64,000 nucleotides of DNA from Nocardia rhizosphaerihabitans (GCF_014646295.1 NZ_BMNE01000002.1:993440-1057439), one strand, 5' to 3'; positions 53,201 through 61,447 are shown, counted from the first letter of the stretch. Translations and numbers: made by a program. The notes: a model not told the origin generated them from the letters alone.

Positions 53201-53978
53201 CGTCGAACCAGTCGGCCGACTCCGGCACGTCGGTCTGGTCGCCGAAGACCTGCGGCGATGCCACCGGCAGGTCGGCGTACCAGTCGTAGAAGGAGAGCAT
53301 GTAGCCGCCGAGCAGCGACACGAAGCGCGCGCCGGTGGCATGGCTGACCATCGACATCGCCGGGATCGGCGAGAAGCCGGCCACGCGGTCGGGGCCGTAC
53401 TGCTTGATCGTGTAGACGTGCGCGGCCGCGGCGATCTCGGCGGCCTCCCACCACTCGGCACGGACGAAACCGCCCTTGCCGCGCGCGGTCTTGTAGGCCT
53501 TGGCCTTGACCGGGTCCTCGACGATCGACTCCCAGGCCAGCACCGGGTCCTTGAGCTCGGCCTTGGCCTTGCGATACAGGTCGAGCAGGGTGCCACGCAC
53601 GTACGGGTAACGCACCCGGGCGGGGGAGTAGGTGTACCAGGAGAACGACGCGCCACGCGGGCAGCCGCGGGGTTCGTACTCCGGCTTGTCCGAACCCACC
53701 GACGGGTAGTCGGTCTGCTGGGACTCCCAGGTGATCACGCCGTCCTTGACGTAGATCTTCCAGGAGCACGAACCGGTGCAGTTCACGCCGTGGGTGGAGC
53801 GCACCACCTTGTCGTGCGACCAGCGGTCCCGGTAGAACGCGTCGGCATCGCGCCCGCCGACTTTGTAGACCGACCGGCTGTCCGGCGATACCTCACCGCG
53901 CTGAAAGTATTTACCCAGGTTCAGCAACGTGTCGCCGATATCGGTGGGCGACGGACCATGAGTGCGCGAATTAACCAC
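50253..53978 (-). CDS. narG: Respiratory nitrate reductase alpha subunit (Mo-bisMGD)
   Basis: 1241 residues, close to the M. tuberculosis length. It reduces nitrate to nitrite at the cytoplasmic face. N-terminal FS0 cluster ligands His63, Cys67, Cys71 (HGVNCTGSC), QTDVPESADWFDAGYLIMWGSNVPVTRTPDAHY around the Mo site (the QTDVPES Asp is the Mo ligand in characterised NarG), and the C-terminal molydopterin-binding ALTRVRIKPSHL-like segment. No Tat signal, as usual for NarG. Start GTG 53978; GGGGG lies just upstream. First gene of narGHJI, divergent from an XRE regulator. No narK2 follows. Confidence 0.97.
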   Translation of the reverse strand: MVNSRTHGPSPTDIGDTLLNLGKYFQRGEVSPDSRSVYKVGGRDADAFYRDRWSHDKVVRSTHGVNCTGSCSWKIYVKDGVITWESQQTDYPSVGSDKPEYEPRGCPRGASFSWYTYSPARVRYPYVRGTLLDLYRKAKAELKDPVLAWESIVEDPVKAKAYKTARGKGGFVRAEWWEAAEIAAAAHVYTIKQYGPDRVAGFSPIPAMSMVSHATGARFVSLLGGYMLSFYDWYADLPVASPQVFGDQTDVPESADWFDAGYLIMWGSNVPVTRTPDAHYMTEARYRGQKVVVVSPDYADNTKFADEWVAARPGTDAALAMAMGHVVLKEFFLEKQTPMFLDYIKSFTDLPYLICLDEAADQGSGGKEAALPGKFLTAADLGQTGEGVEHKPVLLDQAGNPVVPNGSLGHRFGEGDAGKWNLDLEGVDPLLTLLGHSTDEPATIALPRFDTDTAETILRGVPTKLVAGKRVTTVFDLLLAQYGLGRDGLPGEWATGYDDADSPYTPAWQERITGVPAVQAARIGREFADNAERSGGRSMILMGAGTNHWFHSDQIYRAFFTLTLLTGCQGKNGGGWAHYVGQEKCRPVTGWATLASASDWQRPPRQMQGTVFWYLTNDQWRYDPFTSDSFASPLGKGKFAGRTAADNIALASRLGWMPSYPTFNRNPLDLADEAAAAGATPAEHVVSQLKSGDLRFACEDPDAPENFPRVLTVWRANLLGSSGKGNEYFQKHLLGCGSNLQTTDANGVRPQELEWREEGAEGKLDLLLALDFRMTSTTLFADIVLPAATWYEKHDLSSTDMHPFVHAFSPAISPPWEAKTDFDAFHRIARGFSWLAEKHLGTRKDIVAVPLQHDSPDALAQAGGKVLDWKAGECEPIPGKTMPKIVEIERDYTKIAEKLAALGPLVNTLGVTTKGITTYPDKEVEYLAGKNGTVVSGVAAGRPSLAKDTFAAETILALSGTTNGRLAVEGFHQLERRTGTKLADLAAEAEGKQITFADTQARPVPVITSPEWSGSESGGRRYSPFTINVERLKPWHTLTGRQHFYLDHDWMIELGEQLPIFRPPLDMTALFAEPSIGNVSGSGVTVRYLTPHSKWSIHSAYQDNLHMLTLSRGGQTIWMSDRDAAKIGVADNDWIEAVNRNGIVVARAIVSHRMPEGTVFMYHAQDRAVDVPRIEGTEQTTKESKGKRGGIHNALTRVLIKPSHLIGGYAQQSFALNYHGPTGNQRDEVTTIRRRNQNVEY

Positions 53979-54227
53979 GACGCCCCCTTCGAGCTGTGCA
54001 TTCGGGCTGTTAGATGGCAACTGTAAAGAGGCGCACTGCTGGGGCAAAACGAACTTTTCACATCCCCTCTCGGTGCCCGGTGAGCTGTGAGGTCGGCGCA
54101 ATCTCGTGGTCATGGAACCCGCGCGCGGCCCGGCCCGCGAATCGGGGCCGACCAGGGTGAACAGGCTCCGAGCAGCCGCGACGGTGTCGGCGGGGAGCAT
54201 GGCGCGGAGTATGCGGTGATGCTTCCG

Positions 54228-54251
54228 AAACCGCCGCTTCTCGGGCGGTTT
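54228..54251 (+). terminator. Terminator-like hairpin with T-rich tail, no gene attached
   Basis: Perfect 8-bp stem AAACCGCC / GGCGGTTT with an 8-base loop, followed by the T-rich tacatttgtttac. On the plus strand this looks like a rho-independent terminator. No coding sequence ends here, so it may end a small RNA or a leader transcript initiated nearer narG. Confidence 0.4.
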
Positions 54252-54466
54252 ACATTTGTTTACACACTTGCGAGGCCCGCTGAACAGGGCAGATGTGACC
54301 GCCCGCACAGTGTGGCCGAGGCGAACATGCCGGAATTCGACTCGGCCGGCGAGCCTGAACGCCGGGGTGGCGCCTCGCCGGCGCGCGGAGTTGCCGGTCG
54401 GTAACTACCCAATGGGCAACGCGCCAAGATAAAGAAACGGCAACTTTTCCGTTCGGCGATTGGTTC

Positions 54467-54493
54467 GAGGTTGAAACCTCATCCAGGATGAGG
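54467..54493. promoter_or_regulatory. Overlapping inverted repeats before the XRE gene
   Basis: GAGGTT-GA-AACCTC (54467-54480) and CCTCATC-CAG-GATGAGG (54477-54493) overlap by four bases, 24 bp before the start codon of the XRE/MmyB gene. Either could be the binding site of the gene's own product or an RNA hairpin in its leader. Confidence 0.4.
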
Positions 54494-54516
54494 CGGTGCA
54501 GACAGGGAGGGTTGCG

Positions 54517-55323
54517 GTGCCACCGAAGACATCGTCCGACGGTCCGGCTGGTCCACCGAGGCCGCCGACGCTCGGCGGGTTGCTGCGGCGCCTGCGCGAC
54601 GATCGGCGGATTTCCCGGGAAAAGCTGGCCTTCGCGGCCGGTGTCAGCTCGAGCTACATCACCCATCTGGAGAGCGGCGACCGGGACCGGCCGACGCAGG
54701 CCGTCGTCGAGGCGCTGGTGCGCTATCTCGACCGCATCGAGCCGGTGACCGATATCGAGCGCAGGCATCTGCTCGACCTTGCGGGTTTGTCCGCCGTGGG
54801 CAATCCGTCGGTCGAGGACCTGCGCGGCGAGATCAATGCCGAGATGCGCCGCACCCTGGCGCTGCAGGAGCCGAACCTGGCGGCCTATGTCGATACGCGC
54901 TGGAATGTGCTGGCGGGCAATGAGTCCTATCATCGCGCCTTCCCCGGCCTGGTCGAGGATGTGAACATCCTGCGCTGGTTCTTCGGCAATCCGCTCTCGC
55001 GCAAGGTCATGGTGGAGTGGGAGAAGGAATCGTCGCTGACCGTGCACTGGCTGCGCGGTCTGATCGGACAGCAGGGCGGCGGTGAATGGGCCGCGGAACT
55101 GCTCGACGAACTGGCGCAGTACCACGACTTCCGGCGGATCTGGGACGACGGCGACACCGTCTACGGCCGCGAGCACACCGCGATGCGGCTGTGCGATCTG
55201 GACACCGGCGAGTACTACACCATCGACGTCCAGCTGTTCCGGCTCGACTCCGTCGCCTACCCGGGCCGCATCCAGTACTACCTCGGCGTGCGCGGCCCCG
55301 ACGGGTCCCCCGTCGCGGGCTAG
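54517..55323 (+). CDS. XRE-family regulator with MmyB-like domain, next to narGHJI
   Basis: 268 residues. Helix-turn-helix at about 20-75 (LGGLLRRLRDDRRISREKLAFAAGVSSSYITHLESGDRDRPTQAVVEALVRYLDRIEPVTDIERRHLLDLAGL), then MmyB-like ligand-binding domain (AAYVDTRWNVLAGNESYHRAFPGLVEDVNILRWFFGNPLSRKVMVEWEKES). GTG 54517 is chosen since GGAGG at 54506-54510 is 6 bp upstream. Divergent from narG, so it could regulate nitrate respiration, though no direct evidence exists. Stop overlaps the convergent hydrolase stop by 4 bp. Confidence 0.88.
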   Translation: MPPKTSSDGPAGPPRPPTLGGLLRRLRDDRRISREKLAFAAGVSSSYITHLESGDRDRPTQAVVEALVRYLDRIEPVTDIERRHLLDLAGLSAVGNPSVEDLRGEINAEMRRTLALQEPNLAAYVDTRWNVLAGNESYHRAFPGLVEDVNILRWFFGNPLSRKVMVEWEKESSLTVHWLRGLIGQQGGGEWAAELLDELAQYHDFRRIWDDGDTVYGREHTAMRLCDLDTGEYYTIDVQLFRLDSVAYPGRIQYYLGVRGPDGSPVAG

Positions 55324-56153
55324 ATCCCGGCGACGGCGACCGGCGCCGCGAGGTCCGGCGTGCATGCGGTGACCAGCTCGATCAGTGCGGCGGCGACCTG
55401 CTCGGGATGGGTGAGAGCGCACCCGTGACCCGCACCGGCCACCGTGCGCACGCCGCGGGCTCCCGGCAATCCGGTCGCCAGCTGCGCGCATTTCTCGGCG
55501 GTACTGCTGTGGTCGTGCTCGCCGCGCAGCACGAGCGCGGGCGCGGTGATCTCGCCGAGGCGGTCGAGTACCGAATCGCGGTCGATCAGGCAGCGCGCCG
55601 CTGGATGGATCGTCGCGCGGTCGTGGGTGAGCCAGCGGGTGATCCACCATCGCCAGATATCCGGGCGGTCGCCGCCGATCAATTGGGGAGCGAGCTTTTC
55701 GGCCAGCGGGACCAATTCGCCGGCGCCGCACCATTCGCCGAAGAATTCCTCGTAGTAGGTTTCGTCGGCCCTGGTGCACGCGCCCGCCTCGGTATCGAGC
55801 AGAGCCAGTCCGGCGACCCGCTCCGGCGCGAGCAGCGCCATGCGCAGCGCGGCGTATCCGCCCTGGCTCATTCCGCCGACGACGGCCCGCTCGACGCCGA
55901 CCGCGTCGAGCACGCGCAAACCGTCCTCGGCCAGATCCCAATAGTCGAAGCGCGGCTCACGGCCGTAGCCGGTCCGGCCGTGACCACGGGCATCCCAGGC
56001 GATGACGTTGATATCGTTGTGCGCCAATATCGTTCGAATCGGATCGAACATCGATTCGTCCATCAGAAAACCGTGGGCGAGTAGTACGGTGGGACCGCGG
56101 ACGGTGCCGGTGCGGAAATGGATGTTCACCGAATCGGAGTGCACGTAGGGCAT
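55320..56153 (-). CDS. Alpha/beta hydrolase
   Basis: 277 residues. Nucleophile elbow GGMSQGGYAAL (Ser near residue 95), oxyanion-region HGFLMDESMFD, acid in LRGEHDHSS and base His in GAGHGCALTHPEQVAAAL. The fold and short cap are typical of carboxylesterase/haloperoxidase-like enzymes. Substrate unknown. ATG 56153 is used; the five extra codons to 56168 lack a ribosome site. Convergent with the XRE gene. Confidence 0.88.
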   Translation of the reverse strand: MPYVHSDSVNIHFRTGTVRGPTVLLAHGFLMDESMFDPIRTILAHNDINVIAWDARGHGRTGYGREPRFDYWDLAEDGLRVLDAVGVERAVVGGMSQGGYAALRMALLAPERVAGLALLDTEAGACTRADETYYEEFFGEWCGAGELVPLAEKLAPQLIGGDRPDIWRWWITRWLTHDRATIHPAARCLIDRDSVLDRLGEITAPALVLRGEHDHSSTAEKCAQLATGLPGARGVRTVAGAGHGCALTHPEQVAAALIELVTACTPDLAAPVAVAGI

Positions 56154-56372
56154 GCTCGAAAGATACAAGCGTGGACGCCGTTTCCGCGTGGTTGCCGGGC
56201 ATTGTCGTTACCGCCCGTCCCGTGCACTGCCGGACCTGTGAATTCACTGGCGAGTGTATGTACCTCACGGGGGCGTGCTTATTCCGTCGAAACTATGGAC
56301 ACCCGTGTTCATCGGCTATTGGATCGTAGAGAACGACGTTCGGCTCGATCAGCATATTTCGGGGAGAATCTG

Positions 56373-57272
56373 ATGAGGGTGACGGAGTACGGAAACGACG
56401 CACACATATGGCTCGCCGCTGCCGGCGACGGCCTCTCGGACACCTTCGCGGTGTGCGGCGCGGAAGGCAGGGCGATCTGGTACGGCCCCTTTCTCGACGC
56501 CGATGTCGATCATCCACACGGTGACCGCGCCGCCGCGGCCATGAGCGCGGCGGGACGTGCGATCTGGCTGGCAGGCCGCGCCCGCGAAGACGCGGGCGCA
56601 GGCAAGGCGACACTGCATCTGTCGGTCAGCGATGACGAGCTCGACGCCGTCACGCTGGCCTGCACCGCATCGATGGCCGGTCTGGCCCTCGATCTCGTTG
56701 TCACCGACGACAACCCGGCACTGGACTGGTGCCACGCCTTCGGCAGGCTCGACTGGACCCCGGGCCAGCTCGGCGATCTCGTCGACCCCACCGAATCGCA
56801 CGGAACGCCGGCTCTCCGGTCGATCACCGGTGGCCTCGATCCGCAGACCGAACCACAGGAAAGGCCCGTCATGCATGACAACGCTCTGGACCCTTGGACG
56901 GAACTGCGCTCGGCACTGGAGGGCCTGCTGCTGCACGACGCGATCGGCATGGACGCCAAGATGCGCCACGCCGTCGCCGCCGTCGTCCACCTGACGGTCG
57001 ATACCCCGCACGGACCGCCCGAGGACGCCGAGGAGTTCCTCGGCCGCTTCGACGCCTCCTGGCTGGTCGCGTCCTGGCTGGGCCACGACACCGAACTGTC
57101 CCTGATCGCGACCCTCGCCGCGGGCGAGATCCCGGCCCTGTCCTGGTGCGAACTGATGTTCACCACCACCCTCGCCCCCTGGTCCACCAGTCCGGTCGCC
57201 GCCCACGCCCGCCGGGTGTTCACCACCGTGCAGCGGGGCAAGCTGGGTGCGGTGCGCGCTCACGTCAGCTGA
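56373..57272 (+). CDS. Hypothetical soluble protein, function unknown
   Basis: 299 residues in two parts: 1-160 alpha/beta (VTEYGNDAHIWLAAAGDGLSDTFAVCGAEGRAIWYGPF, LHLSVSDDELDAVTLACTASMAGLALDLVVTDDNPALDW) and 180-299 helical (DPWTELRSALEGLLLHDAIGMDAKMRHAVAAVVHLTV). No signal, membrane helix or catalytic motif. ATG 56373 has GGGGAG 6 bp upstream; ATG 56295 has none. Upstream is a 219-bp gap with no other gene seen. No family recognised. Confidence 0.75.
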   Translation: MRVTEYGNDAHIWLAAAGDGLSDTFAVCGAEGRAIWYGPFLDADVDHPHGDRAAAAMSAAGRAIWLAGRAREDAGAGKATLHLSVSDDELDAVTLACTASMAGLALDLVVTDDNPALDWCHAFGRLDWTPGQLGDLVDPTESHGTPALRSITGGLDPQTEPQERPVMHDNALDPWTELRSALEGLLLHDAIGMDAKMRHAVAAVVHLTVDTPHGPPEDAEEFLGRFDASWLVASWLGHDTELSLIATLAAGEIPALSWCELMFTTTLAPWSTSPVAAHARRVFTTVQRGKLGAVRAHVS

Positions 57273-57281
57273 GTTCGCCGG

Positions 57282-58403
57282 TCACCGTTCGACGACGGTC
57301 AGCCCGCGCTCGCGCAATCCCGCGGTGATCGGCGGCGGAAAAAGTGCGCTCGGCAGCGCGATCGGCACCAGACCGTACATGAGGGCCGCGATGTCGCCGC
57401 GGATCGTGATCTTGCCGATCATGGTGTACGGCATCCGCATGACCCAGGCCGGTGTCGCGAGCAGAACGGTGTCGGTGCCGAAGTGCGCCGACAGGGTGGC
57501 GCCCGGAGAGGCCGCGCGCTCGTGGTTGCGTACGACCTTGGCGGGCGGCCTGTTCGCGAGGTGCCGGCACCACGCCAGAGCCAGGGCTCCGAAGGCCGGC
57601 GGGAAGGTCAGCCCGAGTGGGCCGTAGAGCAGCCCGCCGAGAACCGCGAACTCGACGGCGAGCACCGCGATAGCGGCGACCGCGATCAGCGCATTGCGAC
57701 TGCGCCAGGGCTCGCGGCGCTGGGCCACGGCGAGCCGGACAGCGGTGTCGGGGCCGGCGACGACGGTGGTGTGCGGGTCTGCCGGTGTCGGCAACGGGGG
57801 TTGCGGCGGCGGATCGCTCGGCGCGGGCGTACGCCGCGGATCGATGAGGTCACGCAGTCGTGCGACCACGGAGTCGGGCCACAGCTCCCGGGGCATCGCC
57901 AGCCCGATTCCGTCGAAGCGCAAGGTCACGACCTCGCGGTTGACGGTGATCGAGGTGATCCGGTCGTGGTCGATCCGCGAGTGGCTGGTGCGGTCGGCGA
58001 GATCGAGGGCGTCGGAGCCCAATCGAAGCGACTGGGTCGGTGCGGGCATCGCGTTGTCGATCGCGCTGCGCAGCACCTTGCGTAGTTTGAGATAGGTGCT
58101 GACGTAGAGCCATGCGGTGAGCGCGACCGCGACCATCACGATGACCACGGCCGGGAGACGTAGCAGGACCAATGGGGCCACATAGACCGGCAGCAGGATG
58201 GCCAGCCAAAACAACGCGGGCTGGACGGCCGTCCGGAGGGCGCCGTGGTGAACCAGCTGATCGTTGGTGCCCGGCATCGTGGTGTAGGTGCTGTCCGGGT
58301 TCGTGATCACCGGTAGCGCGGGCGCCGGGTGCGTGAACGGCTCGGTGGTCGATCCGTCAGCGGGTACTCCCCGCTGGTCGAGGCTGTCCCCCTCGGTTGT
58401 CAT
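57282..58403 (-). CDS. Membrane protein with two helix pairs, function unknown
   Basis: 373 residues. Two helix pairs at about 58-105 (AVQPALFWLAILLPVYVAPLVLLRLPAVVIVMVAVALTAWLYV) and 235-285 (ALIAVAAIAVLAVEFAVLGGLLYGPLGLTFPPAFGALALAW). Between them is a PH-like cytoplasmic stretch (DALDLADRTSHSRIDHDRITSITVNREVVTLRFDGIGLAMPREL) and a Pro-rich linker. Similar bPH-like membrane proteins occur in actinobacteria but no function is known. 46 bp downstream of mtnC on the same strand, so it may be read with the methionine-salvage genes. Confidence 0.75.
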   Translation of the reverse strand: MTTEGDSLDQRGVPADGSTTEPFTHPAPALPVITNPDSTYTTMPGTNDQLVHHGALRTAVQPALFWLAILLPVYVAPLVLLRLPAVVIVMVAVALTAWLYVSTYLKLRKVLRSAIDNAMPAPTQSLRLGSDALDLADRTSHSRIDHDRITSITVNREVVTLRFDGIGLAMPRELWPDSVVARLRDLIDPRRTPAPSDPPPQPPLPTPADPHTTVVAGPDTAVRLAVAQRREPWRSRNALIAVAAIAVLAVEFAVLGGLLYGPLGLTFPPAFGALALAWCRHLANRPPAKVVRNHERAASPGATLSAHFGTDTVLLATPAWVMRMPYTMIGKITIRGDIAALMYGLVPIALPSALFPPPITAGLRERGLTVVER

Positions 58404-58449
58404 TCCCGGAAGACTAATCAGTCGGCGGGCGTCCCGCAGAGCGTGGCTG

Positions 58450-59142
58450 TCAGGCTGCCGTGCCGACCTCGACCTCGGCGAACGAGCCGACCCAGCTGTG
58501 TGGTGCCCGTTGCGGATTGGGCTCGCCCTCGCGGTGCACGCCGACGACCTGCCACCCGGCTGCCACGGCGGCGTCGAGTTCATCGGGGTGGTCGGACAGG
58601 AACAGGATCTCCTGCGCAGGGAGGCCGATGCGGTCGGCGATGACGTCGTAGGACTCGGGTTCCCGCTTCGGGCCCGCGCTGACGAGGTCGAAGTGGTCGG
58701 TGATGAGGCCGGACAGGTCGCCCGCCTCGGCGAAAGCGAACCAATCGCGTTGGTTGCGTTCGGAACCCGAGGAGTAGACGTAGAGCGGGAGTCCGGCTTC
58801 GTGCCAGGCTCGTAGCGCGGGCACGACGTCGTCGAAGAACCGTCCGTGCAGGGCGCCCGCGCGGAAACCCTGGGCGCAGATCGCGCCCTGGGCGGCCTTG
58901 AGCGGCTCGGCTTTGACGTCGGAATGCAGCCAGCCGGTGAGGATTTCGGCGATCCGATCGGTGTCGGCGGTGGGTTCACCGGCCAGCTCACGGGTCTGCG
59001 CGATCACGGATTCGGCAGTGCCGGAGGCGTGCTCGGCCAGCCACGTGGGCAGGCGCTGCTCGGTGTAGCCGTAGAGATCGTTGCGGACCGAGTCGGTGGG
59101 GCTGGTGGTGCCCTCGATGTCGAGGACGACGGCGCGGGTCAC
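58450..59142 (-). CDS. mtnC: Enolase-phosphatase / acireductone synthase
   Basis: 230-residue HAD-superfamily enzyme converting 2,3-diketo-5-methylthiopentyl-1-phosphate to acireductone. HAD motif I VLDIEGTTSP, motif II YSSGS, motif III Lys in SAGPKREPESY and motif IV FLSDHPDELDAA are all present. ATG overlaps the mtnD stop by 4 bp. Third enzyme in the mtnAB-mtnD-mtnC operon order. Confidence 0.95.
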   Translation of the reverse strand: MTRAVVLDIEGTTSPTDSVRNDLYGYTEQRLPTWLAEHASGTAESVIAQTRELAGEPTADTDRIAEILTGWLHSDVKAEPLKAAQGAICAQGFRAGALHGRFFDDVVPALRAWHEAGLPLYVYSSGSERNQRDWFAFAEAGDLSGLITDHFDLVSAGPKREPESYDVIADRIGLPAQEILFLSDHPDELDAAVAAGWQVVGVHREGEPNPQRAPHSWVGSFAEVEVGTAA

Positions 59143-59714
59143 GGGGCGGTGAGCAGTTCGTCCAGCGTGGGGAAGCCCGCGCTGATCTTGTCGCCGGTGA
59201 AGTCGCCGATCCAGCCGTCAGCCTCCTCGAAGAAGCGCAGGGCGATGAAGTCGGGGCGGGTGCCCATGTCGAACCAGTGCAGGGTGCCGGCGGGCACCGA
59301 GAGCAGGTCGCCCGCTTCGCAGACCGTCGCCAGCACGGCGTCGCCGATGTGCAGGTAGAAGCAGCCGCGACCGGCGGCGAAGAAGCGGACCTCGTCCTCG
59401 GCGTGGCGGTGCTCGTCGAGGAACTTGGCGCGCGCGCCCGCCGCGGTGGCCGGCCACTCCGGGTTGTCGTCGTCGGGGTGGATGCGGGCGACGTCGATGT
59501 GCTCGTAGCGGCCCGACGCGTTGAGTTCGGCGATCTGCGGGCCGTAGTGGGCGAGCAGGGTGTCGGAGTCGGTGCTCGCGGCGTCGGCGAGAACGTCCCA
59601 GCGGGAGAACGCGATGCCGTGCTTCGCCAGCTCGGCGCCGATCTCGGCGGTGTCGGTGGTGCGCACGCGGACGTCGGCGGCGTTGTCGGCGGCCATCACT
59701 TGCAGCAGGGTCAT
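59139..59714 (-). CDS. mtnD: Acireductone dioxygenase
   Basis: 191-residue cupin of the ARD family, which cleaves acireductone to 2-keto-4-methylthiobutyrate and formate (Fe form). Metal motif HRHAEDEVRFF (HxHx4E) around residue 95-105 and a second His in TLHWFDMG. ATG 59714 is two bases after the mtnAB stop and fits family length; the longer frame to 59789 reads inside mtnAB. Confidence 0.95.
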   Translation of the reverse strand: MTLLQVMAADNAADVRVRTTDTAEIGAELAKHGIAFSRWDVLADAASTDSDTLLAHYGPQIAELNASGRYEHIDVARIHPDDDNPEWPATAAGARAKFLDEHRHAEDEVRFFAAGRGCFYLHIGDAVLATVCEAGDLLSVPAGTLHWFDMGTRPDFIALRFFEEADGWIGDFTGDKISAGFPTLDELLTAP

Positions 59715-59716
59715 GA

Positions 59717-61447
59717 TTATCCGATCTCGAGTGGCGTGGCGTCGGTGCGTCCGGTGCGGGCGATCAACTCGCACAGGGCTTCCAGGCATTCGGCGCGATC
59801 ACGCGCCTGGGCAAGAGTGTCACCCCAGGTGGTGATGCCGTGCCCGGTGATGAACAGAATCGGTGGGGCGGTGGGGTTGTCGCGCAGGTAGGTCTCGATG
59901 TCGGCGCCGATGCGCGGGACATCCGGCCAGTTCGGGAACACCGGAACGTCCACCGTGGACGCGTCGCGCAGGCCGAAGCCCTTGAGCAGTTCGTATCCGG
60001 TGATCCGCAGGGTGGTCACCGCGTCACCGGGACGCGCCGCCGTAGTCGCCAGGGCTGTCGCGAACGGCGAGTGCACGTGGACGACCGCTCCCGCCGCGCG
60101 GGTGCGGTACACCGCGGTGTGAATGCTGGTCTCCGCGGACGGTTTACGGTTCTGCCCCGGCCGGGCGACCGTATCGGCCACTCCGACGAGCACCGTATCC
60201 CGTTCGGTCAGTTCACCTTTGGACAATCCGCTCGCGGTGACGAGTGCGTCATCGCCTGCCCGCACCGAGATATTGCCTGCGGTTCCCGGCATCCAGCCCC
60301 GGTCGTAGAGCTGCCGCGCCGTCGCCGCGATCGCCCGGCCCTGTTCAGCCAACGGCTGTCGATGATCGTCGATGTCGCCATGGCTGTCGAGCGGGGTCGC
60401 GACGGTGGCGCCGGTGGGCGCGATCGCTCGGCCCTGTGCGTCGAAGGTGTCCGAATTGCGGTAGACCACGCCGTTTTCCGTGACCACCGCGGTGACGAGG
60501 TCGGTCGGCGTCACGTCGAAGGCGGGGTTGAACACGGCGGTTCCGGCCGGCGCGCTCGCCACTCCGCCGAACCCGGTGACCTCGTCGGCGGCGCGCTGTT
60601 CGACCACGATCTGCGCGCCGGTCGCCATCGCGGTGTCGCGGGTGGACTCCGGAGCGACCACGATGAACGGGATGCCGTGGTGCCGGGCAGCCAGCGCGAG
60701 GGTGAAGGTGCCGATCTTGTTGGCGACGTCGCCGTTGGCGGTGATCCGGTCGGCGCCGACCAGCACCGCATCGACCTGGCCGGTGGCCATCGCCCACGCG
60801 GCGGCGGAGTCGATGGTCAGCCGGTGCGGGATGCCCGCCTCGGCCAGCTCCCACGCGGTGAGCCGGGCGCCCTGCAACAGCGGGCGGGTCTCGTCGACGA
60901 TCACGTCCGCCACCGCACCGCGTTCGTGCAGCACCCGCAGCGCGCCGATCGCGGTGCCGACCGCGCTGGTGGCCAGGCGGCCGGTGTTGCAATGGGTGAG
61001 CAGTTGTAGTGGCCCTTCACCGCAGAGGCGTTGCACCAGGTCGGCGGCGTGGGTGGCGGCGGCGAGATTGACACGACCGTCCTCGGCCAGCATGTCGAGG
61101 GTCTCGGCCAGCACGGCGTCGGCCCCGTCGGCGATCCGGGCACGCACCCGATCGACCGCCCAGGCCAGATTGACGGCGGTCGGCCTGGCCGCGGCGATCC
61201 GGTCGGCCTCGGCCTCCACAGCGGCCACATCGACCACGCGGTCGCTCGTCTGTGCCCTGGTCGCGATGACCACACCGAACGCACCGGCGATCCCGATGGC
61301 CGGCGCGCCGCGGATGGCGAGGGTGGTGATCGCGTCGATGATCTCGTCGACGGTGCCAAGCCGCAGCTCGCGCACCTCGTGCGGCAGTCCACGCTGGTCG
61401 ATGGTGACGAGCGCACCGTCGTCCCAGATCAGGGAACTGTCGTCCAT
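59717..61447 (-). CDS. mtnAB: Fused methylthioribose-1-phosphate isomerase / methylthioribulose-1-phosphate dehydratase
   Basis: 576 residues joining two steps of methionine salvage. Residues 1-350 are MtnA with catalytic Cys153 (THCNTG) and Asp233 (GADRITANGD). Residues about 370-576 are MtnB, a class II aldolase fold with GTAGNISVR, ETSIHTAVYR, the Zn pair in HVHSPFA and ITGHGITTWGDTL. A linker around 345-365 separates them. ATG 61447 has GAGGA 8 bp upstream; no stop or frame break lies between the domains. Isomerase and dehydratase act in sequence, so fusion may channel substrate. The 151-bp gap upstream shows no SAM-riboswitch consensus I recognise. Confidence 0.93.
   Translation of the reverse strand: MDDSSLIWDDGALVTIDQRGLPHEVRELRLGTVDEIIDAITTLAIRGAPAIGIAGAFGVVIATRAQTSDRVVDVAAVEAEADRIAAARPTAVNLAWAVDRVRARIADGADAVLAETLDMLAEDGRVNLAAATHAADLVQRLCGEGPLQLLTHCNTGRLATSAVGTAIGALRVLHERGAVADVIVDETRPLLQGARLTAWELAEAGIPHRLTIDSAAAWAMATGQVDAVLVGADRITANGDVANKIGTFTLALAARHHGIPFIVVAPESTRDTAMATGAQIVVEQRAADEVTGFGGVASAPAGTAVFNPAFDVTPTDLVTAVVTENGVVYRNSDTFDAQGRAIAPTGATVATPLDSHGDIDDHRQPLAEQGRAIAATARQLYDRGWMPGTAGNISVRAGDDALVTASGLSKGELTERDTVLVGVADTVARPGQNRKPSAETSIHTAVYRTRAAGAVVHVHSPFATALATTAARPGDAVTTLRITGYELLKGFGLRDASTVDVPVFPNWPDVPRIGADIETYLRDNPTAPPILFITGHGITTWGDTLAQARDRAECLEALCELIARTGRTDATPLEIG

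Larger units (their letters stand above)
53979..54516. other. 538-bp divergent regulatory region between narG and the XRE gene
   Basis: No convincing coding sequence on either strand. It contains a terminator-like hairpin (54228-54251) and inverted repeats next to the XRE start (54467-54493). The hexamer GGCAAC recurs at about 54017, 54415 and 54439. A GTTGCC copy at 54391 makes a loose inverted repeat with one of them. Promoters for both genes must lie here, and the length is large for this genome, suggesting complex control or a leader transcript. Confidence 0.5.

Noticed and set aside
50250..54026. Long open frame on the plus strand antisense to narG
   Set aside because: It exactly shadows narG, which has all catalytic motifs. 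High GC3 in codons keeps antisense frames open; product is Val/Gly/Arg/Leu-rich without domains.
54087..54404. 105-codon frame in the narG/XRE gap
   Set aside because: Low-complexity Arg/Gly/Pro translation, no ribosome site, and it runs through a terminator-like hairpin.
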